Positions 38,199 to 52,600 of a DNA stretch of 64,000 bases are shown one piece after another. The stretch is taken from NCBI RefSeq assembly GCF_901538355.1, contig NZ_LR593887.1:5990920-6054919 (forward strand). The letters are read 5' to 3'. A program made the position numbers and the translations under genes. Below the pieces are notes generated by a model that worked only from the letters and a program-made list of their open reading frames with translations, had not been told where the DNA came from and ran no database searches. Within the stretch, counting starts at the first letter, position 1; every line of letters begins with the position of its first letter. This DNA comes from Tuwongella immobilis (GTDB taxonomy: Bacteria; Planctomycetota; Planctomycetia; Gemmatales; Gemmataceae).

Positions 38199-40650
38199 TC
38201 ATGGGACCAAATCCACAACCTCAATGCCGTGGAAGAGAATCTCTTCTTCATCCAAGAAAATCCGAGTCGATGTCTGAGTCGGCAGCGATGGTGCCGTCAC
38301 CACCAGCCGATCGCCATCACTGCTGCCCGAATCTTCAATCGCAATGGAACTCACACCAAATCCAGCAAAGGCTACCGTATAAAGATCGTCATTACCGCCA
38401 CCATTGAGAACGGCATCTCCGTGCCAATCCGCAATGTCAAAGCGATTGACCGCGTTACCACCAGTCAAAGCGACACGATCGATATCCAAGAGCGTAAAGG
38501 TCGCCCCATCCCCGCGGGCTAACGTGTTGGAATGAAGCTCAAAATCGGTATTGTTGGTGGAAACCAGCGAATCATACCCGCCGCCACCGACAATCGTGGC
38601 ACTGCCGGTCCAACCGCTGACATCGAAGCGGTTATCCCCAGTGCCCCCCACCAAGCGAGCATGCTCGATATCCGTAAGCGTGACCACTGAGCCATCCGCC
38701 AGGAGCAGTTCGTTATCTCGCAGGGTGAAATCGGTGTCGGCGACAATCTGAATTTCGTCGCGGCCCGAGCCACCGAAGAGTTGCACGTTGCCCAGATTGC
38801 CGGACAGCGTGAACAGATTGTCCATGGTGGCATCGCCAAAGAGGGTCGTCTCATTGATGCCCAGCAGATTCAACCGACCGCCGTTGCCCATGGTCAGGAA
38901 TCCCGGTCGCAGCTCGAAACTGCCGCCACCGGAAGCGATCAGCCGATTCATGCCGCTGCCGCCGGTGAGCGTCGCGGTGCCAGTGAAGTTCTGCACGCGG
39001 AAGGTGTGATCGCCCACGGGCGAGCCGATCAGCACCGCCCCTTCGATTCCCGCCAGAGTGATGATCGATTGATTCGTGAGCGTCAATTGGGTGTCCGACA
39101 GGAACGCATCTTCCCAGAACAGCACCCGAATCGTGTCGCGGCCCAATCCGCCCACCAAGTGTGCGCGGCCCGTCCAGCCGGTGAGATCGAATAGCGTATC
39201 TTTGTTGCCGGCAATCAGCGTGGCATCGGTCACCCGCAGCAAGTTGATGAGTTGCTGATCCAGGTGAATCGAACCATCGGTTAATCCGAAAATGCTCGGA
39301 TTTGCGGCCACAATCACGGAATTTTGCCCCAATCCGCCGTCGATGGTGAGTGCTTTGGTCCAGCCATCGACCGTGAACTGATTGTTGCTCTTGCCGCCGA
39401 TCAGATTGACCGCATCCACGCCGGTCATCAGGAAGCGATCCAACCCGTTCACCGCCACGTTCGACGAGGTGATGGTGTAGTTGGCATCGTCCACAAACCG
39501 CGCCACATCGTCGCCTTCGCCCGCGTGGATGATCGTGTAAAATTCGGGTGTGCCTTCGAAGGTGTACAGATTGTCGTTCTTGCCGCCAATCAGAGCGACT
39601 TGAATGACATTGAACACGTTAATGACCGTGCCGTTGCCGCGAGTCAGCACCGTGGGCGAGACGCGGAAATCGGTGTCATCGACAACGGCCAGCCGATCGC
39701 CGCCGCCGCCGCCATCCACCGTGGCGTTGCCCTTCCAGCCTTGAATATCGATCTGATTGCTGCTCTTGCCGCCGCTAATCACCGCCGTCTGAATCTGATT
39801 CAGCAGGAACACCCCGCCGGTGCCCCGCCACAGCGAATCCTCGGCCAGCGTGGCATCGGCATCTTCCCGCGAAATCACCGTATTTTGCTGCTGCCGACCG
39901 TCCAGGTAGCTCGATCCAGTCCACCCGCTGACATCGAACAGATTGTCACTGCGGCCACCCAGCAACGTCGCCTGTTGGAAATTGCTCAACTGGAAGGTAC
40001 CGGCCACCACATTGTCGATCTTGCGCTGCATGAACGTATCTTCGAGCCGATAATCGCCGTCTCGAATCGACATCAGCTTATTGAAGCCGCCCATGCCATC
40101 GAGAATGCCAATGCCGGTCCAGCCGCTCACCTCGAAGATATTGTCCGATGCCCCGGCGGTGAGTTCGGCGCGTTCCATGTTCGCCAGCCCGAAGAAGCCG
40201 ACGGTGGAGCGTTCCAGATAGGTGTCATCCAACGTGTAATCGACATTGTTATTGTCGATCACCGTATCCCCCGCCCCCGCGGCCCCGTCCAGATACGCCG
40301 CATAGGTCCAATTTGTGACCGTGAAGCGGTTATCCCCCGCGCCACCGGTCAGAATCGCGTATTTGACCGTATTCTGGAACAGGTCGATGATTCCGTGCCC
40401 CGGCGATCGGCTCAGCGTCGCATCGGTCAGCACGAAATCGACATTGTTGGTCGCAATGACCGTGTTGTACCCCGTGGCCCCATCGATTTTCCCAGTCCCG
40501 GTCCAATCCGTCACCGTGAACTTGTTATCCAGCTTGTCGCCGGTGAGTTCGAAGTGGTCGCCGGTCACTTGGAACAGGTTGAACTTGGTCTCCAAGGTGC
40601 GATTGATGTACCGCCGCAGGTAGGTATCGCCGATCTCGAAATTCATGTCG
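38199..40650 (-). repeat. Twelve-fold protein repeat at the C-terminus of the giant adhesin
   Basis: About twelve units of 60-70 residues share the pattern D-N-x-F-x-V-(S/T)-x-W-T-G then a strand and a G-G-x-G turn. Examples are DNIFEVSGWTGIGILDG, DNLFDVSGWTGSSYLDG, SNQIDIQGWKGNATVDG and VNRFDIADWHGDAVLNG. The Asp/Gly turns are like those of calcium-binding RTX-type parallel beta-rolls, but the nonapeptide spacing is not the classical one. The region ends the protein. Confidence 0.75.
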
Positions 40651-43600
40651 TTGTTGTCGACGACCGTGTCATTCGTGGCCGCATTGCCGTAGACGTTGTT
40701 GCTGGGGCTGAAGAATTTGCCCCGGACATCCATTCGGCCACCAACATTGTCTTGATTGCCGAAGTTTCCGTAGACGTGAATCGCAGTCGGCGATTGCACC
40801 GTGGCATTCCAGGGGACGTACAAATGATCCCCGGCCCGCAGCGTGACATCGGCCTTAGTCGATTCGACGACATAATCCGGGGAGACGGTCAGATCATCGC
40901 CTGTGCCCGTTTGATCCACGGTGGTGATGCGAATTTGATCGATCCCCAGCACATCCTGCACCAGCAATGCGCCGGTATTGTCAAGCCACAGGCCACCCGT
41001 GCTGCCGGAGGTGCCGACTTCGGCGGTCAGCGTGCCAATCTTGCCGGTGATCGCTTTGGTCGATTCGCCGACCGAATTCCACGTCGTGAGATCGGCAATC
41101 TTGGCGACAATGTTGGTCGCCGTGCCGCCGTTGAGCAGCGATCCGCCGACATTGGTGATGTTGACCGTGCCATTGACCGCGCCAATCGTGCCGATAATCG
41201 TCCCCGTGGTGTCGAAGGTGTCCGATGTGCCGATGTCGATATTCACATCGCCATTCTTGGAGGTAATATCCCCGAATTGCACATTCGTCACCGTGCTGCT
41301 GGGCACCGACAGCGTCTCGCTAATCACTTCCCGAATCGAGCGGATATCCGGGTTGGCAATGCGGATCACCTTCCCGTCAAAATCGCGGACATACGTGCTA
41401 TTGGTATCGATGAGATGCAGATTCAAATCGATCGGCGAGAATCCCGACGCATCGGTCAGATCCGCCCGCAGCGATTGCGTCTTGCCCGCGACTGCCGCCC
41501 CGGTGAATCGCAAATTCGTGGGCCGCAAGTGGTGCAGCGTCGGCGTCACATTCGCCGGTTGCGATACCGCCAATGGCACCCCGTTGATCGCATTCGCATA
41601 GCTCGATGCGAGCATAATCATGCCGTTATAGGCCGCATCATCATCGGGGTTGGGCACCTCGATGGCATAGTACATGCTCAGGTTATCCAACCCGGTGATG
41701 ATGTTGGAATCCGTCGTCCAGTAGCTCAACGCCGTGCCCGTGACATACGGATTGTCGCTGGAGAACGACAACACATCCAACGTCTTGAGCATCTCCAGCC
41801 CACTCTTGGCCTTGGCATCGTAAATGGGATTATTGATGGTCTGCACACCGGATGCGCGGAATTGCAGATCCGGGGCCACCACCGTACTGCGGCTCGTCGC
41901 CAACTGCACCGTGTAATCGTCAAACACCCAGACGTAATACGTCGCGCCGGCGGTCAATCCTGGAATCGGCGTGGTGCCCTCGGCATCGTACACCACGGCA
42001 TCGCCGGTACGGAATCCGTGCGGAGTCGCAAAGGTAATCGTACTCCGAGTTTGGCTGACGGAATCGGTCGAGAAGTCCGAGCTAAATTCGATGGTCTTGG
42101 CATCGATCACCCGCACTTGCCGAGAGCTCCACGCCTGCACCCCGTTGATGGCCGGGGAGATGAGCGGCTGATACTGCACCAATTCGCCCGTCTTGAGTTG
42201 ATGCTCGTAATTCAGCGTAATCTGATCGGTTGCCGGATTGAAGGACGCCACCGATTTGCGATCGAACGATAGCGCGGGCAGAATCGTCCCCAGCACCGCG
42301 GTCCCATCGCTGAGCCGCACCTGCGTGGTGACAATCCGCGTGGCCTTGCTCCCCTCGTTGGCGATGATCTTCGCTTCGCCCGTATTCGTGGTGATATTGC
42401 CGATCGTGTAGGTAAAGTTGGTCGAAGTCGGCGAAGTGGACGACACATCCAGATGCGCCCCCTTCTCGCCATACACGCTGGAGAAGCCCGTCGGCAACGC
42501 CGTATTTTTCTGCTCACCGAAACGGATGTAGAGCGGATTGGTAACTGTCCCCGCCTCGCCCGCGGTGACATTCAATTCCACCAGCCGCGTGTTGATGTAC
42601 CCGCCCGCACTGCTGGAATAGACATTTCCACCGTTGTTGGTGATGCTGACCTTGCCGAACGGGTTATCGATTCGCCCCGCCAAAATCACATCCACCGGCG
42701 TTGTCGAGGTGTTGCGAATCGTGACGAGCGTATCTTCGCCGGTCGCGCCGAAATCCGCCGATTTGGTGTAACTCCAATTCCGCGTGCTTCCTTCATGATT
42801 AATGCTGGGATTGTTCGGCTTATCGCTGACGGTTTCGATGTTGTTGATGACCAAAATCCGGTCGGATGCATTCTCGATCAGCACTTCCTTGAGTGCCCCA
42901 TACGACACAACCGAACTGCCGCTGGTGGTGCCATCCGGTGCCCGAACATCGAGCCGCTCACCGGGGATGTTGAAGACATCGTCGAGGATAATGCGATCCG
43001 GTTGCAGCGATGCCGTCGCCCAAATTTGCCCGGTAATCTGCCCATCCGCCGCGACTTGCAGCCGAGGCCGCTGCGGGGTGCCAATGGTGAGATTGGCATT
43101 CAGATTGACGGAATTGCTGATCGTGCCACGCAGATTTTCTTCATCGGTATCAATATCGAACAGCCACTGGAAGAATCCCACCACGCTGACGTTCGAGCTA
43201 TCGGCCGTGGCCACCCGCTCACTCGACGCTCGCAGCGACTGAATCAGAATCGTCGGCGAGATGATTTCGCCCGTCGCCACATCCACCGTCGAGCGAATAT
43301 CGCGGGTTGTATCCGCAATCGCGTAGACACTCGCACCAGCCGCAATCGCCCCGGCATACGAATCGCTCTTGGCGTAGACACTGCCACCGGCATTCTCAAT
43401 CGTCACCGCACCCGTTGCGATGATGGTGGCATTGGAACCGATCCGCACCGTCGGCTTGTACCAAACCTGCGTATTGCTATCAGTTTCGACATCCGCAACC
43501 GCCCCGCCTGCCGATGCATACGTCTGCACTTTGTTGCTGATGTCTTGATTGGTCCGCACCACCAAATTGCGCGTCCCCACCCGCGTATTCGCCCCGATTT

Positions 43601-46600
43601 CCGCCAGGGCATCGTAGCGGACATGCGACCGGGCATTGGTCTCATTGCTGGCAAACAGACCGCCATTGGTCTGCGAGTTCCGCAGATCGAAATTCGCATT
43701 CGCATCGGTCTGAATCGTCGCGGTGCCGGAAGAGAACACGAGCGCATCTTTGCCCACGCGGGCCACAATCATCGAGGCGTTATCCGTCCCGGAACCCTTG
43801 ACGGCATAATCGACATCCGCCCCGGCCACCGCCACCAGTCCACCACCGCCCCCGGTCGCCTGGGCATTCCCATTGTGCGAAGCGCGGGCGTTGACCAGCA
43901 GCGAATTCCCCCCACCGATATTCGTCGGCGTAGACGCGGTCCCATCCTGCACTTCGGCCCGAACGTCGCTAAACACTTCGACATCGGCTTCCACGATCCC
44001 GGCCGTCAGCACACCGATATTCAGGCCGGAGACGCGAAGATCGTGTTGCGTGCGGGCATCGGCTTTCAGCACGAAATTACGATCCGCCTGCACTGTCGAT
44101 CCGCCGCCAATCGTCGCCGAGACCATCACCTTCGATTTGAAATCGACAATCGCACCATTGATCCCCGCCAGCGCACCGTTGATCGAAGTGACATCGGCAA
44201 AGAGCCGATTCCCCGTCTGAGCATTGCCATTCGCATCGTAATTCACCAACGATCGAATGATCACATCGCCGGTGCCGACCAGCCGCGTATCGGCAGCCAG
44301 CGCGGTGGTGACCGTCGGATTCCAGCGCATGGTCACAATCGACACGCCGACAGTCACCCCACCAATGGAAACGCCGGTGGTCACCGCATTGAGATTGCTA
44401 CCGGCCCGAGATTGAATCAGCGTGTTGCCGGTGACTTGGATCGTTCCGGCGGCTGAAACGCTGGTCGAAACCGTTGGGGATGCCGCGACGGTAATCCCCG
44501 CCCCGCTGCCGGAAAGCAGGCCACCCGACGCCGAAACGGCCTTCATATCGACCGAATTATCCGCCGAGGCCGTCACATTCAGCCCGCCAACTTTCCACGC
44601 CCCGACTTGATTCAGTCCCGCCGAGGTCGAGCTGGTATCGGCATAATCAATGTCGATCGCGCCGACACCGACCAAGCCCACCGCCGCCCCCAGTGCCCGC
44701 ACGGTGTTGCTGGCAGACATCGTCGCGGAAACCGTAACCGTTCCCTTGGAATTGACTTGCGTTCCGGTTCCGATGGTGGAATGCGTGTTGGTGCTGACAT
44801 CGACATCCGCGATGGTGACAATCACCGCCGCCGCCCCCGCCCCCACCGCATACGCTGTCGCCACGGTGTTCATCTGCGACTTCGCGGAGACCGTCACCCC
44901 GCTATTGCCCGTGTTGACTTTGCCGTTGCTGCCGATGCTGGTCAGCGTCGAACCCGTGGCCTTCACTCGGGCAATCGATGCACCGGCCGCCACCAAACCA
45001 ATCGCGCCGCCGGCATTGTTGGCGGCCACCGTGCGATTGCCAGTCGCGGTGATCGTCACGCCCGAAGCGGCATCGACCGTCGCGGAATTGCCGATGCGGG
45101 CTTCTTCGCGGTGCGAATCGTTGATGATCGCCACCTGAGCGCCGATGCCGACGAAGCCACCCGCACCGCCGCCATAGGCGCGAACGCTGCTATCGCTGGT
45201 CAGATTCGCATTCAGCGTGACGGAATCGGCCATCAACGTCACCGAATCGCCCACGGAAACGAGCGATTGCCCGCCGACACTGGCGATCGTAACCGAGGCT
45301 CCGATCCCGCCCAGCAGCCCGCCCGCAGCGCCGCCCGTGACCACATCCAAATCGATGCGGTCGAGCGCTTGCACGTTGATCTTGCCACCCGCGACAATCT
45401 TCGCCGAGTTGCCGACAATCGCGGTTGTGCCCGAAGGCGTCACGCTGGCATTGATCGCCGCTTGGGCCGCGCCGGTGCTGGTCTTGCTGGAAATGCGAGA
45501 GGCCGCGCCGCTGTTGGCCGCCGCCATTTGCCGACTCGATTCCGAGTCGCCCGCAGAATAGGCATTCAACCCATCGGTAAACACAGATGTATCGCTGGAA
45601 TCATCCGCATAGGTTGCCGCGTTCGAGCCGCTATCCCCGTTCAGCGAATTCTTCGATTCGCCATCCACGGTCGCATACAGCGAATAGACCGAAACCGCCG
45701 CCGCCAGCGCGCCCGCCCCGATGGCCGCGCTCACGCTCAGCGAGTAGAGATCCCGCACCGCGCTGCCAGCCACATAGACATCCTTGGTCGCCGCCACCAT
45801 GGCCCCAGCACCAATCGTGCCATTGGTATTGCTGCGCACCAGCGTCACATCGACCGAACCGGCAATCCCGCCGCCCAGCGACAGCCCCAACGCCCCGTTG
45901 TAGACCCGCGTTTTGAGCGAATCGGTCGCCACCACCACCACCGATTGATCGGTATCGGCACCGGTCGCCTGATTGATCTTGGCATTGTCGCCGATGGTCG
46001 CCTGCGTCTTGGCGGTAATCAGATTGACATCCACCGAACCGGCCACGCCCGCATACGCCCCGGCCCCACCGGCAATGACGACGTTGAGCAGTTCCTCACG
46101 CGAATTTGCCTGGAGAATCACCCCTTGCAGCGCCGCGGTCGTGAAGCTACTGCCACTTTGGGCACCCGTCTTGGCCGTGACGTTGGCGCCGAACGCCTGC
46201 GCGGAGACCGAAGCCCCGTTGCCAATGGCCGCGAGCGTGTCTTTCTCCAGATTCCACACCAGGACCGATGCCCCGATCCCGCCCGCGCTCAATCCCAGCC
46301 CGGCGGAGCCAACCACATTCAACGAATCGGTGACATCATTGGCGGAAACGATCACGTTCCCCTTGGCGAAGACATCCGCCGAATTGCCGATGATCGCCTG
46401 CGTTTGCGAATCAATCTGAATGACCGCCACCGACCCCGCCAGCGCGACGGCTCCGCCTCCGGCCACACCGATGACAAACGACCGCACATTCTGCCGAGCA
46501 TCTGCCGCCACCAGCACATCCATCTCGGCTTCGACCATTGCCCCGGTGCCGATTGTCGCCTTCGTGACATGCTCGCTGACCAGCACATCTGCCAGCGGCG

Positions 46601-49600
46601 CAATACCCGCCGTTCCACCGATCGCCAGCGAACCGCCGATCCCCAACCGCGAATAATCGGCCATCGCCGAGACAACCACCGATTGACCGGGATTCGCCCC
46701 CGCATCGTTGCGGTTGATCTGGGCATTGTCGCCAATGCTGGCAGTGGTCTGAATTTCTGGCAGACTCACCGAACCGACAATCTGCAAGCCAACGGTGCCA
46801 CCACCGCCCGCACTGATGCCATAAGTCGAAATTTTATCCAGCGATACGGCCGAGACGATCACCCCGCGCACGCCGGTCGAACCGAGCGTCACCGTCCGCG
46901 CCTTGGTGAAGGTTTCGCCGCTGATGTCGTCATTGTTGACGGCAGGCGCGGCCACTTCGCCGAACGCCGTCAACGATTGCTGATCGCCGCTGCCCGTGCT
47001 GGTGAGATCGATCACCGTCCCGGCTTCAGCCGCCTCTTTGGATTCCGCCAGACGAACCGCAGTCGCACTCACCCGAATGACGTAGTAGGTGACGCCATTT
47101 TCCAGGCCACCAATCGCACTATCGCCATTGGCCCAATAGGTGACACTATCACCGGTTTGGAATCCGTGCTGATACGGGAGCGTGATCGTGTCCGAGCCGG
47201 TATCCACCGCCGTGCGAGCAAAGAATTGCGGATCGGTATACGTCACACTGGGCGGGGTGACGTTCGCTTGAAACGCCGCGCCATTGGCCAGGGCATCCAC
47301 CTTGGCCCCGTTGCCGATGCTGGCATCGGTTTCCTTGTCGAGAATCACCACGGGCACCGATCCGCCGATGCCTGCGGTTCCGCCGATGCTCAATTGTCCG
47401 GCCGCGCCATCGATTTTGATCGAATCCAAGGCTGTGACCGCGACATTGCCGCCGGCAAAAATCACGGCATTGTTGCCGATGCGCCCCTGCGTTCGCACCG
47501 TATGCGTCTGCACACTCGCGGCTCCGGCCACGCCCGCCGTCCCACCCGCGCCCAGCGAGGCACCAATCGAGAGCCACTCGCCACCGGAGAAGGCCCGCGC
47601 CGAGACATCGCCCCGAACATTCACACGGGCGGAATCGCCAATGGTGGCTCGCGTCGTGCGTGTCACCACGCCGACATCCGCCCCGGCCCCCACGCCGCCC
47701 TTGGAACCCAACCCCGCCGCCCCACCCACACCAATGAGATCGGTCTGATAGTCGGCAAATACATACAGCGACTGGGCTGCATTGGCCGCCGATTGCGAGG
47801 CCAGATCGGGCGTTACCTCCGCGGAATTGCCGACACGGGCCACCGTCGTGATGGTTTCCACCGTCACACTGGCCGACCCCGCGATGCCGACTTTCCCAGT
47901 GCCGCCGGCTGCCCCCGCCGCGACGTAAACCACATCCGAACTGGCAGTTGCGACAACCGCCACACCACGGACATTCGCCTTGGAATTGTCCCGATCGGCC
48001 ACGCTGATAGTCGCTTGATTGCCCAAGGCGGTGACTTTGGCAAAGTCGCCGATTTGTGCGAGTGTCGATTCCGTTCGCACGGTCGTGACATTGGCGATGC
48101 CGATTGCCGAGCCGCCTAGCCCGAGCGCGCCGCTACCTGCGACATTGACCACATCGCGCGTGCTATCCGCCTGTACCAGAATGTTGCCATCGGTGAAGAG
48201 CGTCGCCGAATTGCCGATGGTGGCATGGGTGGTATGATTCAGCACCTGAATCACGCCAGATCCCGCGGCCCCCACACCGCTACTGGTCGCCACGCCGAGC
48301 GCGGCCCCAATAATCGTCGCCGATTGCTCGTAATTCGCGGTCACACGAATGTCGCGATTCGCCGTCACCACCGTATTGTTGCCAATGCTGGCCCGCGTAT
48401 TGGTGGTGATGGGCGTGACAACCACAGCCAGGCCGATGCCCGCCGATTTGCCGATGCCCGCCGCACCAGCCACCGTGAAAATATCCTGCGCATGGAATGC
48501 ATCGACCAACACCGACATGCGGTGCGTTGCCGATTTCCCGACCATCTGCGTGACCGATGCATTCGAACCGATCGATGCGGTGGTGGTGGTATTGTCCAAC
48601 ACCATGGTGAACGACCCGGCTGCGGCCGCGCGTGCAGTCGATACCGCGCCACCGGCACCAAACAGATCGAGATTGTCGGAATTCATCGCTCGCACGATCA
48701 CGCCAGCATCGCCGCTGGCGCTGGTGCTTCCGGCGGCAATGATGGTGGCTCGGTCGCCAATGCTGGCGTTCACCGTGCGGCTCATGCTCAGCCCGGAAAT
48801 CCCCGCGCCGAAGCCGCCGTCTTTGCCGATGCCCGCTGCGCCACCCAGGCCAAACACGTTCAGGCGATTGTCCACATCGACGCGCACCGTACCGCCACTG
48901 GTGACTTTGGCGTCGTTGCCGATGCTCGCCGTCACCGTGTCGCCCAGGTTCAGCCACGATGCCGAACCCGCGATGCCGAATTTCTGCGTGCCGACACCGA
49001 TACTCGCGCCAATCGAGACAAATCCCTGATTGTTCTTGGCTTGAACCGTGACATTGCCGCCCGACGTGACGGTGACACCGTTGCCGATCGTCGCCTCGAT
49101 CGTACTATCGAACAAATTCAAATCGAGCGATGCGCCGATGCCCGCGCGCTGCGAGACGCCAATCGCCCCTGCGACGGATACCACCGTCGTCGATCGATCG
49201 GCGGTGAGTAGCAAATTGCCCGTGGTGTTGATGACCGACTTGGCCCCGGTGATCGCCGCGCGAACGGTGGTATCCACATCATTGACGTTGGCGGAACCGG
49301 CGACCCCGATTGAGGTTTTGGCTTGCTGCGCGGGGCTGGTCAGCGCTGCGCCAGCCGTCACCGTCACCAGCAAATCGCGCTGCTTGGCCGTCACCGACAG
49401 CGCCGCTGCGCTGATCGTCGCTTGGTCAATCAGGGCTTCCACCCGACGATCGAGATCGTTCCAACTCAACGCCCCGGCAATCGTGTTGGACGATTTCGCC
49501 TGGGTATTGAAATTCACACTCGCCGCCCCGGTCACGCCAATGAACAAATCATCCGACGACGCGGCAACCGTCACATCGCCGTCGGCAGTGAGCGTGACCC

Positions 49601-52600
49601 CGTCGATTTTCGCCACGGTAATCGTGTCGAACAGATTCAACCCAAGCGATGCCGACAGCCCGAAGCCGGTCACTTTCTCGACTTCGCTCTTTTGCGTATT
49701 GCCGTCTTTGGCCGTGGTTTCAGTCGGATTCTCATCGTCGGGATTGGCAAACAATTTCACCAACGATTCACCATCGAGCGGATCATCATCCGGCACCGGC
49801 GGCACCGGCGGCACCACCGACGTGGCATCCGGCGACGCCAACGGCGCAACCGCCGACGCGATGCCGACCACCACCGCGATCGTGTCATTGACGGCCGTCA
49901 CCGACGTGTTGCCCGAGACAATCAGCGTACTCGGCGTGGTGTAAGTGCTGGAGGTGACAGCGTTTCCGATGCGGGCTTCGACCGTAGAATCGACATCGAA
50001 ATATCCCAGCCCCGCACCAACGCCGACCTGATCGCTGCGGGCAACGGCCCCCGTGAAGGTGATGAGCAGCCGATCCGCCTTGGCGGAGACATCGAGATTG
50101 CCCCCGGCCTTCAGATCAACCGTATCCTCAATCCACGCTTGGACAATGCTGGTGATTGGCGTGACGGTGAAGGTGCCCTGCACAGCGAAGGTCTTGCCGG
50201 AACTCCCCGCAAAATCGAACACACCCAAGATAATCGGATTCTCAGCCGAGACGGTGACATCGCCCTTGGTGCGGATCATCACCCCATCCGCAATCGTGGC
50301 AATGGCTTGCGTGTTGTAATCGTGATGCGCATAGACACCGCCCACCGCCCCGCCACTGCTGACGGTGGTGTAGCCGAACGGATTCCCCTGACCAGTGATG
50401 CCACCGACATAAAGTGCTTTCACTTCAGTGGTTGCGGAGACGGTCAGCGATTGATCGTCTTTGGCATTGGGGGTATCGAGATTGATCTTCGCCCCTTCAT
50501 CGATCCACGCTTTAGAGAACGTCTTACTAAAGACAAAATCCAACGCCCCGGAAGCCGCCGTACTCTTGGCCGTGGTCTTGCCATCGGCCCCCTTCACCTC
50601 ACCGGGCTGGGCACTGGCCGACACAAATGACGTGGTGAACTCTTGGATGAACCAGGAAAAATCGCCATCGATCACTGATTGGCCGCGACCGATGAGATCG
50701 GTGAGTGCATCGCCGAATTCGCCGCTATTCTTATTCGCATCGGCATACGACGTTACGCTGCCATCACTGACCCAGGGCAAGCCAGTATCCCGCAGGCCGA
50801 GCGTGCCGCCGACGAAATCGCCCCAACTGGTGGGGAATCCCCCCGCTTGCGAGACGGCGGCGGTGACTTCGATCGCGCCATCGACATTGACAATCGCATT
50901 TTTGCCAATCCAGGCCCGCGATTCATCGATCGGTTCGCCGTAAACAAACGCCCCGCCAACGGCCAATTTCGAATTCGCACTCGCCGACCCCACCGCCGAA
51001 AATTGCGGCGAATTCCCGGATTCTGCGGTGACACTCAAATCGCCGGCCACCGTGACGATCGCATTGTCGGCAATACTAGCGGCAGTTTTTTGGGTACTGC
51101 GAACAATCACCATCCCCGCAGCCACTTGAAACGCCGTGCTGCTCGATTCCCCTTCTTGCGATTGTTCGTTCTTCGCCTTGGAATCGACCTTCTCTTTCTT
51201 GCCCGTCAAGAAACTGCCCACGGCAAAGAACGTGCCAAACAGCGGACTCGCTGGCCCTGGCTTTTCATTGTTGACGGTCGCTTCCGATCGCCCTTCGACG
51301 GTGATAATCTCACCCGTGGAATTGACCGTAACATCTCCCGTGGCATCGACTTTGCCACGCAGCGTCGCCGCGGCATTCATGTCGAAATTGCCAATCGTCA
51401 CTCCGATTCCCGCCGCCAGCGATTTGGCCTTGGAAGTCACCGAACTGGACTGCGAGAAAAACTTGTTGGTCATCGAGGCGTCGATGGTCACGCCGCCTGC
51501 GGAAATGATCGTGCCATCGGAGGTTTCGGCTGTCGAAACGGAGGTTCCCTGCGCCACCGTGACGGCAATCGAGGGGCCGGGAATCTGCAACACCGCGCCT
51601 TTGGAATCGCGCGCAACGGTCCCGCCGAGCACTTTGGTGGTAACTTTGAAGCGGTTCTCCACCGTGGAGGTAATACTCACATCTCCGCCGGCGATGATGG
51701 TCGAATTTCCGACTTTGGTTTTCGCCTGAACATCAGATTCCGACCACGTCACGCCCAACACCAACGATGGCAATTGCGACAGACTAATCCCCGTCGAATT
51801 TGCGGAAATCGTGACATTGCCACTGGCGTTGATATTGACGCCGTTGCCGATCGTGGTTGTCGAATACACCCGCGTCAGCGTGACCTGCAACGGCATTGGC
51901 AGGCCGTTGACCAAGGTGGCGATCGGTGCCCAGAGATCCGGCGGCGCCGAATTATCTTTGATCTGCCCCTGGGTTTGCTCGGTCCCGGCAATCGGGTTGC
52001 CATCTTCATCCACCGCAACAAACGGGACATCGTTGGGATCAATGTCCGTCTTCATTTCGGTGACTTCGACTTTGGTGCCGTTGCCAACCGTTTGCGAACG
52101 TAACGTATTGCTGGGAATGAGGATCAGCGATTTGCCATCGGAACTAATGCTGGCAATGTCGTAGGTGCCATCGTTGAGCTGATCCGGCGTCCCCGAGATG
52201 AAGATGCTTTTCTCTTTGGCAAATCCATCGCTGGACCAACTGCCGCTGGAACGATCAATGCTCGGCCCCACGGAGCCATCTGCCGCACCGGGAACAAATA
52301 CCAAACCGGTGCCAATGGTCACCGACGGTCGCGTGGTGGTATCCCCCCCAATCAGGGACGCACCAGGCGACCCGACGAGATCGTACAGCGAGAGCCGCTT
52401 GGCGTCCCCTTCGGAAACGACACTGATGTTGCGGCCCTGAAGCGTCGCGTTATCGGCAACGGTCACGCCCACGTCAATCTGTTTGGAGTTGAACAGTGGC
52501 ACCAGATAACTGGTGGCAATGGTCTTCTCCGCTTTGATGAACAGATCGCCCGCTTGGAAGCCGCCATTGGCGTGGGCGAACATCTTTGCCCCGGACTGAA

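Noticed and set aside
39324-42272. Plus-strand open frame of 982 codons opposite the adhesin C-terminus
   Set aside because: Antisense shadow of the repeat region; no ribosome-binding site or recognisable motif.
44607-48119. Plus-strand open frame of 1170 codons opposite the giant adhesin
   Set aside because: Same reason: antisense frame kept open by the periodic composition of the real gene; Arg-rich product without domains.
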